From Myxococcales bacterium (GTDB lineage: Bacteria; Myxococcota_A; Polyangia; Haliangiales; Haliangiaceae), in NCBI GenBank assembly GCA_028287135.1, contig JAQBQE010000052.1, forward strand, positions 1 to 42,194: a stretch of 42,194 nucleotides of DNA, in the 5' to 3' direction. Every line of letters begins with the position of its first letter. Positions within the stretch are counted from its first letter, which is position 1. Below are positions 6,587-14,853 of this stretch, in pieces. A model generated the notes under the pieces. The model was not told where the DNA came from. It made no database searches and was given only the letters and a program-made list of their open reading frames with translations. The position numbers and the translations under genes are program-made.

Positions 6587-8896
6587 GTGGGGCGTCGCGA
6601 CCGGCTAGCGCTGGTTCTCTGTTCGGTCGCGATTGGAATCGCGGTTCTCGCGGTGGGTGGCGCCACGCGGTGGGCGCAGGCGCTGATCGCGCTGGCAGTA
6701 TCCGCGCTCGTGATGTCGACGCTGCTGTCCAAGCGCGGTTTCGAGCGGCGGCCTCCGCTCTTGATCACGCTCGGCGTCGCCTGCGCGTGGACGTTCGTGC
6801 AGTGGATCCCGCTGCCGAGCCCGCTCGTTCAATCGGTAAGCCCGACCCTCGAGGCCCTGCGTGTCGATGGCGTCGCGATCGCCGGCGTGGATGGGTTCTC
6901 GCGGCTCAGCATGGACCCGTCGTCCACGCTCCGCGCGCTGACGTTCTTGCTCACGCTGTCTGGCGTCGCGTTCGTCGCACTGCGCGTCGCGATCTACGAG
7001 CGTGGTCGATACGGACTGATGGCATCGGTGGCCGGTTTCGCCGGGCTCGCTGCTCTGGTGACCGGCATCCACGAGCTGTTCGATCTGCGCAGCCTCTACG
7101 GGCTGTACGAGCCTCGCCACGGGCAACCGCTGCTGATGGCGCCACTGTTCAACACGAATCACTTCGGTTGCCTGATGGCGGTAGGCACGGTGACCAGCCT
7201 CGGGCTGTTCTTGTACCCGAAGCAGTCGTCGCTGCAGCGCTCGATGTGGGTACTCGTCGGCGTCAGCTGTCTCGTCTCGGTCGCAGCGACCTTGTCCCGT
7301 GGCGCGATGATCGGGCTCGCAGCCGGCTTCATCGCGATGCTGTTCACGCTGCTCGCGCAGCGCATGCAGGCGATCCGCGGATCCTCCCGCCGCCGCCGCG
7401 AAAAGTTCTTCGCGACCACCGTGCCGGTCGGCATCATGATCGCGTGCGGCTTGATCGTCGCGGTGTACGTCGGCGCGACCGGCGTGATGACCCAGCTCGA
7501 GAACACCACGCTCGACGAAGTGCACGCGCCTACCAGCAAGTTCGCCGCGTGGAAGTCGTCGATCCACCTGCTCGAGGAATCGCCGTGGGTTGGCGTTGGC
7601 CGCGGCGCCTTCGAGTCGACGTTCACACGCGTGCATCCGGCGAGCGCATTCGCAACGTTCTCGAATCCCGAGAACGAGGGACTGCAGGCGATCCTCGAGT
7701 GGGGCATTCCGGCGTCTGTCGTGATTGGTGCGATGGCGGTGTGGATGCTGTTCCTCGCGCTGCGGCGCTGGAAGGACGGCCCTCTCGCCGCCAGCGCGAT
7801 GGGCGCGGTCATCATCGTCCTGTTCCAGAGCAACTTCGATTTCGGCATGGAGCTGCTCGGACTCGCAATCCCGGTCACCGTGCTGCTCGCGACGCTCGCG
7901 TACGTGCCGCTGGCCGAGATGTCGCCGCGACTGTCCACGCGGGTCCAGGCGCAGCGCATCGCCCACGCCGCGGTGATCTTCGCCGGCGCGATCGCGCTGT
8001 TCACCGGCCTCACGCGCGTCGTCGACGAGGACCACGTGACGCTCCGCGGCTCGTCGTCGCGCGCGGAAATCCTCGACGCCATCGAGCATCACCCGCTGGA
8101 CTATTTCGGCTACGCGCTGCTGACGCAGCAGCAGCTGGCTGCCAAGGAGCCCGGAGCGATCCGCACTTTGAACCATTCGCTGCGGCTGCACCCGACCCAT
8201 CCAGGGTTGCACCGGATTGCCGCGCAGCTGCTCGTGCGCTCGGGATTGACGAACCAGGCGGAGTCCGAGTACGCGACGGCGATCCGCTACAGCCCGGACC
8301 CGCGCTCCGCGCTGACCGAGCTGATCGCGACGCTCGACCCGGCACGCGCTGCGCGCTCGATCCCCGTCGACGTCCGCGTCGAGACCACGCTGCGCGCGCT
8401 CACCGAGCTACAGCGGCCCGATATCGCCGCGCTGTGGCTCGAGCGCGTGCTGATCTACACCCGCGACATCCGCGCAGCCGAGTCGCTGCATGCGCTCTCG
8501 ATGACCGCGAAGAATTACGACCTCGCGGAGAAGGCGTCGCGCGCGCGCTGCGAGATCATCCCGAGCAAACGCTGCCAGCTCGAGCTCGCGCGCGTGCTGG
8601 GGCTCGCGAAGAAGCACGCCGAGGTCGTGATCACGCTCGAGGACGTGGTCACCTGGCGCGGACGGGTCGACGATCAGTTCTCGGGCTGGCTGATGCTGTG
8701 CGACGCGCGGATCGCACTCGTTCAGGTCTCCGAGGCGAAGGAGTGCCTGCGCCGGCTCGACGTCAGTGGGCTGGTGAAGACCGGCGAGCCGGAGATCCAG
8801 CGCCGTAAGGACGTGGTCAAGCAGCTCGAGATCGACGCTGCCGGGATCAAGCCGCCGCCGCTGCCGCCCGGCATGATGCCCGCGATCCTGCGCTGA
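6587..8896 (+). CDS. Wzy/O-antigen-ligase-like membrane protein with a C-terminal TPR region
   Basis: 769 residues from GTG 6587, 3 nt after the OPX stop. The N-terminal ~470 residues hold about ten to twelve membrane segments. Wzy_C/WaaL-type signatures are present: FNTNHFG (about 188-194), the SRGAMIGL helix, and the extracytoplasmic loop WVGVGRGAFESTFTRVHP followed by NENEG-like PENEGLQAILEWG. From about 505 onward the protein is soluble, with TPR-like helical pairs (HSLRLHPTHPGLHRIAAQL; ESEYATAIRYSPDP) to the end. Such enzymes polymerise or ligate undecaprenyl-linked repeat units on the periplasmic face. With a second Wzy-like protein at 23039-24184, this one may be the ligase or the EPS polymerase. 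I cannot say which. Confidence 0.85.
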   Translation: MGRRDRLALVLCSVAIGIAVLAVGGATRWAQALIALAVSALVMSTLLSKRGFERRPPLLITLGVACAWTFVQWIPLPSPLVQSVSPTLEALRVDGVAIAGVDGFSRLSMDPSSTLRALTFLLTLSGVAFVALRVAIYERGRYGLMASVAGFAGLAALVTGIHELFDLRSLYGLYEPRHGQPLLMAPLFNTNHFGCLMAVGTVTSLGLFLYPKQSSLQRSMWVLVGVSCLVSVAATLSRGAMIGLAAGFIAMLFTLLAQRMQAIRGSSRRRREKFFATTVPVGIMIACGLIVAVYVGATGVMTQLENTTLDEVHAPTSKFAAWKSSIHLLEESPWVGVGRGAFESTFTRVHPASAFATFSNPENEGLQAILEWGIPASVVIGAMAVWMLFLALRRWKDGPLAASAMGAVIIVLFQSNFDFGMELLGLAIPVTVLLATLAYVPLAEMSPRLSTRVQAQRIAHAAVIFAGAIALFTGLTRVVDEDHVTLRGSSSRAEILDAIEHHPLDYFGYALLTQQQLAAKEPGAIRTLNHSLRLHPTHPGLHRIAAQLLVRSGLTNQAESEYATAIRYSPDPRSALTELIATLDPARAARSIPVDVRVETTLRALTELQRPDIAALWLERVLIYTRDIRAAESLHALSMTAKNYDLAEKASRARCEIIPSKRCQLELARVLGLAKKHAEVVITLEDVVTWRGRVDDQFSGWLMLCDARIALVQVSEAKECLRRLDVSGLVKTGEPEIQRRKDVVKQLEIDAAGIKPPPLPPGMMPAILR

Positions 8897-8915
8897 GGGT
8901 GCCGAAACAGCGAAT

Positions 8916-8941
8916 CGGCCGGCCGCAGATGCGACCGGCCG
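8916..8941. terminator. Hairpin between convergent genes, possible terminator
   Basis: Arms CGGCCGGCCGC (8916-8926) and GCGACCGGCCG (8931-8941) pair with one mismatch around an AGAT loop. It lies between the stop codons of the polymerase (+) and the next minus-strand gene. There is no T-tract, so it may only slow polymerase or protect 3' ends. Confidence 0.45.
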
Positions 8942-8959
8942 GGCTACGAACGTTGCTGC

Positions 8960-9580
8960 TTACAGCGCCGTCACCGTAAACGCACCGTTGTGGCGGCGGT
9001 TGATGGTCTCAGCAGCCCCGCCATCCTCGCGGTACACCAGCACTCGATGGAGCGGTCGGGCGCTTCCCGAGAGGTCGATCGTCATTGACTGGTTGCCGCG
9101 CAGGGTCCTGTTGAGATCCACCACCTGCACCGCACCGCCATCCGCAAACTCGACCACGACCTTGACGATGAACGTCTGCCCACCGTCCGAGTCGATACGA
9201 AGGGCATTGAAACGGCCAGCACCCGCGCCCGGAACGAGGTCCTTGCGGTACTCGGTGTTGCCGAAGTTCAGACCCTCCGCGAGCACGAGCGCGCGCGGAC
9301 GATTGTAGCGCCCGTCGTCGAAGCCGTCGTCATAGCGGTCGCTCCAGCCGGCGTTGGCGTACGCGTTCCACCGGGTACCCGCGCGCAGAGCCGCCGGGTG
9401 TGCAGGGGTCACAATGACCGGCTGAACGCGATGGTCGCGAACCACCGTGGTGGTCGGCGCCGGGCGAGTGTCAAACCGCCACGAGGCGTTGGCAGAGCCG
9501 GAGACCGTGACCGGGCGCGCCATCGCAACAGACGACGAACCAATGATTGCCAGGGTGGTGATGAGCGCCTTGATCTTCAT
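8960..9580 (-). CDS. Secreted beta-rich protein of unknown function (DUF2541-like pattern)
   Basis: About 206 residues from ATG 9580, chosen because AAGGAG sits 7 nt upstream; the ATG at 9586 is too close to it. A signal peptide (MKIKALITTLAIIGSSSVAMA) leads into a region with an Asp/Tyr-rich patch (DRYDDGFDDGRYNRP). The second half, NALRIDSDGGQTFIVKVVVEF through MTIDLSG and RVLVYRED, has the rhythm of a small beta-sandwich, with an extended strand, a turn and a basic/hydrophobic strand. The same pattern appears in the 15808-16290 protein. No enzyme residues are evident. It is probably periplasmic or surface-exposed, and monocistronic. Confidence 0.65.
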   Translation of the reverse strand: MKIKALITTLAIIGSSSVAMARPVTVSGSANASWRFDTRPAPTTTVVRDHRVQPVIVTPAHPAALRAGTRWNAYANAGWSDRYDDGFDDGRYNRPRALVLAEGLNFGNTEYRKDLVPGAGAGRFNALRIDSDGGQTFIVKVVVEFADGGAVQVVDLNRTLRGNQSMTIDLSGSARPLHRVLVYREDGGAAETINRRHNGAFTVTAL

Positions 9581-9720
9581 ATCCATTCTCCTTGAAGAAG
9601 CCCGCAAGCTTCGAACTGGAGATAGTGCAGGCTGGGTGCCATCGCTTAACTAGTTGAACACTATCGTGAATCAACGCTTAGGCACTGCAGCCGCCGCAGC
9701 TTCCTGCAGAATCAGCAGGC

Positions 9721-9737
9721 GCGGTTTTCGCGACCGC
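9721..9737 (-). terminator. Weak hairpin after the DUF1549/DUF1501 operon
   Basis: GCGGT (9721-9725) pairs with ACCGC (9733-9737) just past the last stop (9741) of the minus-strand operon. A second short dyad, CCTGC/GCAGG (9703-9719), follows. There is no T-tract, so confidence is low. Confidence 0.25.
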
Positions 9738-9740
9738 TTG

Positions 9741-10883
9741 CTATCGCCGCAGAAAGCCCAGGAGCGCCTCACGATCGGCACTCCGGAGGTCGGTTCCCGG
9801 AGGCGGCATCGCCCCGGTGACCAGCACCTCTTCGATCAGGTCGGCGTTCTCGCGCCACGTCGCAGCGGTCGACAGATCCAGGTCGGCCTCGCCGCCCGGC
9901 AGGTGACAGCCCGAGCAGACGCGCTGGAACAGGGGCGCCACGATGCCCTCCCATGGAGTGATGGTGGCAACCGCCCCGGAGGCCGCTGACCGCGCCGGGT
10001 CGAAGCTGACGAGCTCGGCCGTGTCGCGACGCGCGAGCCACACACCTTCAGGAGAACTGCACAGCTGATCACCAGGTTGAACGTCCAAGGCGGCGCGTAG
10101 CGGCGCGTTGCCCTCGACCGAGAACAGGCCGGCGTCGGTGATCACCCAGAGGCGGGGACCGGCCACGACGAGCTCACGGGCCCGGGCCGGGAGTGTTTTG
10201 CGACGGAGCAATCCGTTCTCGCCGACGTAGATCGCGCTGCGGGTACGCACCACGAGTCGCGCCGTCGCAGTTTCCGGATCGAGAAACGCGAGCGAGGTGA
10301 CGTCCTTCACCGGATACGTGATGCGTGTGCTCTGCGCCAGATCAAAGACTTCGACCACGCTGGCACGCGCGATCGCAACTCGATCCCTGGACGCTGCGAT
10401 CACGGACGCCGGCGCACCCGGAAACTTCATCATGTGGGCCGGGTCGCGAGAGATCGCGACTCCGTCGGCAAGACCGATCGCGAGTGTCGCGCCGGCCGCA
10501 TCGATCGCCAGGACCTCGGTATCCGCGATCCCCAACCTACCGGTGATCTCCTCGAGCTCTCCGGCGCTGGTCACCCGCCACAGCCGACCGCCCGCGAGGC
10601 CGACTGCCCAGTGACCTCCACTCGGCGCGTGGATGCTCGTCGCTGCGGTCCACGTCGAGGGCTTCTCGGCACTGCCGGGCACCACGACGCGCGAGGCCAC
10701 CTTGCCGCCCTGGATGATCGAGACGGCATCCCGGGCGAAGGCATAGCTGACGCCATCGATGCTCAGCATGCCCGCCGCGCATCCCGCACTGAGGCGCGAG
10801 GTGGCGGCGGCTGGGGTCGTCCGATACGACGCTTCGTTGCCACCGCAACACGCGAGCACGAGCAACAGTCCGAGTCGGCTCAT
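9741..10883 (-). CDS. Lipoprotein with propeller-like repeats and a C-terminal c-type heme motif
   Basis: 380 residues. The lipobox LVLAC near residue 12 marks a lipoprotein. Residues about 35-300 are repetitive beta-strand segments (WAVGLAGGRLWRVTSAGELEEI; GATLAIGLADGVAISRD; GPRLWVITDAGLFSVEG), as in a beta-propeller. Near the end CSGCH (323-327) is a single c-type heme site, and AMPPPG (Met359) could give the axial ligand, as in the small Planctomycete-type cytochrome c domain. It is the last gene of a four-gene operon, with its ATG overlapping the DUF1501 gene by 4 nt. It may pass electrons, or serve as a surface sensor of the same process. The substrate is unknown. Confidence 0.75.
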   Translation of the reverse strand: MSRLGLLLVLACCGGNEASYRTTPAAATSRLSAGCAAGMLSIDGVSYAFARDAVSIIQGGKVASRVVVPGSAEKPSTWTAATSIHAPSGGHWAVGLAGGRLWRVTSAGELEEITGRLGIADTEVLAIDAAGATLAIGLADGVAISRDPAHMMKFPGAPASVIAASRDRVAIARASVVEVFDLAQSTRITYPVKDVTSLAFLDPETATARLVVRTRSAIYVGENGLLRRKTLPARARELVVAGPRLWVITDAGLFSVEGNAPLRAALDVQPGDQLCSSPEGVWLARRDTAELVSFDPARSAASGAVATITPWEGIVAPLFQRVCSGCHLPGGEADLDLSTAATWRENADLIEEVLVTGAMPPPGTDLRSADREALLGFLRR

Positions 10884-12193
10884 ACGAGGAGCGCCTTCAC
10901 GACCTCGCCATCACGCATGTATCGACGCGGATCGATGCCGAACGCACCGAGAAATGTCGCGAGGACATCCGGAGGAGCGATCGGACGCCGACCATCCGCA
11001 AACTCACCGGCGTCCGTCGGCAGGAGCTGCTCGAGATCCGTGGCACCGAACGGACCCGGACGGAACCGGGGCGAGATCACGAGCGACGAGTTGTTGGGAT
11101 AGTGATCCCGTCCACCGTTCGGATTGAGCTGAGGCGTCCGGCAGAACTCGCTGACCACGAGGATGTGAGTGTGATCCGAGAGCTTCGCGCCCCGTCGCGT
11201 CGGATGGGGCGTGACGTCGAGCAGCTTCACCATCCCGGCAATGGTGCCGAACAGCTCCTGGAGCTGGAGAGCATGCTGACGTTGATTGGCCCCGTGCGTG
11301 TCGAACCCGCCCAGGCTGAACCCGACGCAGCGCACGATGTTGCGTTTGATCGCCTCGATCGCGAACGCCGCGGCGACATTCGAAGCGCCCTGATACCCGC
11401 GATACTCGAACTGCGGGTAGGCCGCCTGTAGCTGAGGCGCGCGAAAGGCTTTCGCAAAGTCACCGCTGAGCAGTTTTGGCAGAGCCGCGTGCTGGCTCTT
11501 GAGTTGCTCGAACACCGCCGGGTGCGTCGATTCGATCGCAAGATCATGCGCCTCCTCGGTAAGGAGCACCGTGATGTCCTCGCGATCCTCGTTGTGGAGA
11601 TACTCGCTGCTGCGGGCAAACGAACGCGTCAGGGCATCGACACTTCCAACGCGCAGCGGGACGACGCGCCGGTCGAGCCGTTCGCCGACGAACGCTGAAG
11701 GAAATTTGACCGCCACCAGCGGCATCAGTTGCGACGTCCCGAGCTCGTTTGCAATCAACACGTCGATGGAAGACTCGGAGATCGCCCCGCCCGCCCTGTG
11801 CCGTCCGGTGGTCGAGAACGTGGTTCCGTCCTCGTGGCTCACCGTGTTCATCGCGATGCCATTGATCACGGTCAACCGCTCACGCAGATCGTAGAGCGAG
11901 CCAATCCCCGGACCGAGGCGGAGGCCCGTACGAGACGTCAGCGGCTCGAAGCTTCCGCCCGCGTGCTTCCAGTACTTCAGGCCCGTGGTGTCGGTATTGC
12001 TTGCGGTGGCCGGCTCGATCAAGCCGCGCCGTTCGGTGCGCGGATCGGCCCACAACGTGACGTCCCAACCGCCGCCCGCGTGCACGAAGATGAAGAACTC
12101 GTCGGCGGGCGAGCTCCCTCCTGACCACGCGGGTCGCGTGGCGAGCGCCGCTGCTCCACCCGCAAGCATCTTCAGTGCATCGCGTCTGCGCAT
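10880..12193 (-). CDS. DUF1501-family protein with Tat signal
   Basis: About 437 residues from ATG 12193, chosen because it gives a twin-arginine start (MRRRDALKMLAGGAAALAT) and abuts the upstream stop by 1 nt. The family features follow: FFIFVHAGGGWDVTLWADPR; a long middle with SESSIDVLIANELG; VGFSLGGFDTHGANQRQH (the conserved DTH); HTHILVVSEFCRTPQLNPNGGRDHYP; and FGAFGIDPRRY. DUF1501 proteins are sulfatase/alkaline-phosphatase-like in fold and are usually paired with heme-motif proteins of the DUF1549/1592 type, as here. The biochemical role is not established. Tat export suggests it folds, perhaps with metal, before secretion. Confidence 0.85.
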   Translation of the reverse strand: MRRRDALKMLAGGAAALATRPAWSGGSSPADEFFIFVHAGGGWDVTLWADPRTERRGLIEPATASNTDTTGLKYWKHAGGSFEPLTSRTGLRLGPGIGSLYDLRERLTVINGIAMNTVSHEDGTTFSTTGRHRAGGAISESSIDVLIANELGTSQLMPLVAVKFPSAFVGERLDRRVVPLRVGSVDALTRSFARSSEYLHNEDREDITVLLTEEAHDLAIESTHPAVFEQLKSQHAALPKLLSGDFAKAFRAPQLQAAYPQFEYRGYQGASNVAAAFAIEAIKRNIVRCVGFSLGGFDTHGANQRQHALQLQELFGTIAGMVKLLDVTPHPTRRGAKLSDHTHILVVSEFCRTPQLNPNGGRDHYPNNSSLVISPRFRPGPFGATDLEQLLPTDAGEFADGRRPIAPPDVLATFLGAFGIDPRRYMRDGEVVKALLV

Positions 12194-12903
12194 CAGTACA
12201 ACCACGCCTCGGGATGCTGCACGAGCGCGGTGCAGACCGCTGCCCACGCGGTCTCGTCAGCCGTGAGACGCCCTCCGCGGTGACGCGCGGCGACGGCGCG
12301 GTACAGCGCAAAGAACCGCTCGGTCCGGGTGGTGGGCGCGAGCGTCGCGGGATAGCCAAGAAACGTTCGATGCAGCACGTCGAACCGCGACGCAAACGCC
12401 GCGCGATCCGGCCCTACGACCGGCTCGAACGCGAAGATCACGCGGTCCGCCAATGGCGTCGTCCTGGTGCGGAGATCGCGCTCGATCGATCGAATGCACA
12501 GCGCCTCGCCCATCCGGCCCATCGTCGCGAGCATGACCGTGTTGCTCTGACTGACCCTGGGTGCATCGACGTGATGATCAGGCAGACCGAGTGCTGCGAG
12601 GTAATACGACCACTGATCGAACAGATCATTGCCACGCGCGCGCAAGAAGGCCTCGCGCGGAGCCAGGCCACCGAACCAACCGAGGTAAGCGCGCAAGACC
12701 ACCTCGGCAGGAACCGCGCGGCGCCGCGCCTTGAGACTGGTATCGAGCGTCACGAATCCATGGGCCGGCAATGGATCGGTGGCCGCAGGTGCGATCAGCT
12801 CACCTCTGGGAGCGATCACCACACCCGTCGGAGCGATCACCGCCGGCTTGTCGCTGCGCTGGCATGCAACGAGGGCAAGGAGGGCCAACGCCATGCTCCT
12901 CAT
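12193..12903 (-). CDS. Lipoprotein of unknown function in the DUF1501 operon
   Basis: 236 residues. The signal ends in LLALVAC (lipidated Cys about residue 14). A short IAPTG/IAPRG-rich linker leads to a helical domain: AEVVLRAYLGWFGGLAP, FDQWSYYLAALGL, FDVLHRTFLGYP. The end reads ETAWAAVCTALVQHPEAWLY. That ending resembles the last helix of DUF1592/DUF1585-type proteins (the ...NHPEFLY pattern), so it may be a detached piece of such an architecture (inference). It overlaps the upstream gene by 4 nt (ATGA) and the downstream gene by 1 nt, so its product is probably made in step with both. Confidence 0.65.
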   Translation of the reverse strand: MRSMALALLALVACQRSDKPAVIAPTGVVIAPRGELIAPAATDPLPAHGFVTLDTSLKARRRAVPAEVVLRAYLGWFGGLAPREAFLRARGNDLFDQWSYYLAALGLPDHHVDAPRVSQSNTVMLATMGRMGEALCIRSIERDLRTRTTPLADRVIFAFEPVVGPDRAAFASRFDVLHRTFLGYPATLAPTTRTERFFALYRAVAARHRGGRLTADETAWAAVCTALVQHPEAWLY

Positions 12904-14768
12904 TCGGCCCTCGGTGCGCGGTCGTTGGCGTGGCGATATTGCGTGGAGGTCAAGATCGATCGGACGAGCGAGCGCATGCGGAATCCGCCGTCACGGAAGC
13001 GATCCGCGAGCGCTGTCTTCCACGCTTCATCCTCGACCGTGAGCTGGCGACCGAGCAGCGATTGAGCAACGTTGCGAACCACACACGGCGCGAATTCGGG
13101 CGAGCTCGTGACCTCACGCGCCAACCCTCGGGGACCCTCGTCGGCGTGGGAGGGAGCGCTGTACGCACCGCGCAGCACCGTGCTCGTCCGCGTCGTGAAA
13201 TCTGCGTCGTAGAAGGTGCGGCACGCGCCCATCGGCATCCCGGCAGGTCCGCCCGCCGTACAACGATCGAGCGACACTGGCAGGTGCGAGGCCGGGAGGT
13301 ACGTCCAGTCGGATTCCTGGATACGCGCGAAATAGGCGGACATCGGCTCGAGTCGCTTGTGGCACGACGCGCAACCGGCGCGCTTCGTGAGATCCGGCTC
13401 GGTCGATGGCGCAAGCTTCACCGTCTCCGCGACGAACTCCTTGCACATGAACGCGTTGTAGACGACGTGCGCGCGCTGACGACGGGATCCGTACTTGAGG
13501 AGGAACATCGGCATCGTCAGCACCCCTGCCGCATGAGGGCCGCGGTCCTCGACGACTTTCCAATTCGACACCTCATAGGGGGCGAGCGTCGGAACCGTCG
13601 CCGGATCGAAGAGAGGCTCCGCTTTCGAGTAGCCGAGCTCTGCGGCCGCGCCGCAACAGGTCGCGTTGGCGAAGAAGCGATAGAACTGAGCAAGCGGGCC
13701 ATTCACCATCGTGCTCGGACTGATGAGGATCTCGCGCACGTCGCGATCGTCCTGGAAGATGCGATCGAGAAAATGGATCGCTTCCTGGCTCCACCACGCG
13801 CGCAACCAGAGCGCTGCGGGGCGCGGCGCCGAATCGAAAGGCTGGTTCACGCCGAGTGGTGTGATCCACGGCATCACAAACCCGCCAGGAGAGGTCGGAA
13901 GACAGCGCTCGAGTCCGATCCCGCAGCCACACTCGACGGAGCTCTCGTAACCAGTCTGCGCCGTACACGAGGTGAGCCGACCGGCATTCGCGCGGGCAAA
14001 CGCTGTGTCGCCCGGTAGGCGCGTCGTGCGTCCGGAGGGAATCGGATCTCCTTTCTTGCTGTCGCGCCCCGTCGCATAAACACGACCGGTCGCCGGAAGC
14101 TGCGCTTCCTCGCGGCACACGCGAACGCCGGTCGTCGGAGTCTTGCCGTCAGGCTCGGTGAACAGCGACCACGTGAGCTCGTAGCCGAACCGCTGCACCC
14201 ATCCTGGCTCCGCTCGATCGCGGGGCTGCTTGTCCTTGTAGTCGGCGTAGAGCCACCACGGCTTCACGACGACCGTACGTTCGTCCAGGAGCTTCTTGCT
14301 CACCGGTTTCGGCGTACCTGAGTGGTTGCCTTCAGGTCCTACGGTGACGCCGATCTCAGCGGGCGTGAAACAGACCTGCCCGTCGATCTCTGGCTTGGCG
14401 CGACGCTGTGCGTCCCTGAAGTAGAGTGAAACTGTCTTGCCGTCGGGATCCTGGATCGTCGTCCACTGCAGCAGGATCGAGGGCGGCCTGAACACCGCCG
14501 AGTTCTCGGGGAGCTCGAGCCGGAGAAGGTCCGCGTAGATGCGACGAATGCGTTCAACGTAAGCCGGCCCGCCGAGTCGTGTATCGAGCCACTTGTCGAG
14601 ATTGAAGGTGGGCTGCTCGAACTCTGCCAGCTCGGCGCGCGTTGGAGGGCGGCCCACCACGTCGATCGACAGCGCCCGGAAGTAGCGGTAGTCGGGGAGC
14701 GTGCGCTCAGCGCCGGTGTCACGCGCGAGCATCGCGAGAGCGAGCACGACGGCGTGTGGCCACCTCAT
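12900..14768 (-). CDS. DUF1549-like secreted protein with a c-type heme motif
   Basis: About 622 residues from ATG 14768. A longer frame upstream lacks any signal and would run through the divergent methyltransferase gene. The chosen start gives a signal peptide (MRWPHAVVLALAMLARDTGA). The line FRALSIDVVGRPPTRAELAEFE is the DUF1549 N-terminal hallmark. The middle is Cys-containing and of unknown fold (CGCGIGLERC). CASCHKRLEP (466-475) is a single heme-binding CxxCH. The C-terminal LLGRQLTVEDEAWKTALADRF and RSLVRSILTSTQYR match the last domain of these proteins. It is first gene of the operon ending at 9741 and is divergent from the methyltransferase. Members are common in Planctomycetes and Myxococcota, with poorly known function. 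Confidence 0.75.
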   Translation of the reverse strand: MRWPHAVVLALAMLARDTGAERTLPDYRYFRALSIDVVGRPPTRAELAEFEQPTFNLDKWLDTRLGGPAYVERIRRIYADLLRLELPENSAVFRPPSILLQWTTIQDPDGKTVSLYFRDAQRRAKPEIDGQVCFTPAEIGVTVGPEGNHSGTPKPVSKKLLDERTVVVKPWWLYADYKDKQPRDRAEPGWVQRFGYELTWSLFTEPDGKTPTTGVRVCREEAQLPATGRVYATGRDSKKGDPIPSGRTTRLPGDTAFARANAGRLTSCTAQTGYESSVECGCGIGLERCLPTSPGGFVMPWITPLGVNQPFDSAPRPAALWLRAWWSQEAIHFLDRIFQDDRDVREILISPSTMVNGPLAQFYRFFANATCCGAAAELGYSKAEPLFDPATVPTLAPYEVSNWKVVEDRGPHAAGVLTMPMFLLKYGSRRQRAHVVYNAFMCKEFVAETVKLAPSTEPDLTKRAGCASCHKRLEPMSAYFARIQESDWTYLPASHLPVSLDRCTAGGPAGMPMGACRTFYDADFTTRTSTVLRGAYSAPSHADEGPRGLAREVTSSPEFAPCVVRNVAQSLLGRQLTVEDEAWKTALADRFRDGGFRMRSLVRSILTSTQYRHANDRAPRAE

Positions 14769-14853
14769 CGACGACAAGCCTACTGCATCCCTCTCTGCCG
14801 CGCCGGTGCTGTGTTGTTTCGCCCGCGCACCCAGGCGATAGTGTGCCAGCTCC

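Noticed and set aside
6605..8808. Long open frames on both strands over the polymerase gene (for example 6605-8212 minus and 6670-8808 plus)
   Set aside because: Their translations are Arg/Asp/Ala/His-rich with no domain, signal or motif, as expected for alternative frames of a GC-rich gene. The polymerase frame has clear membrane helices and family motifs.
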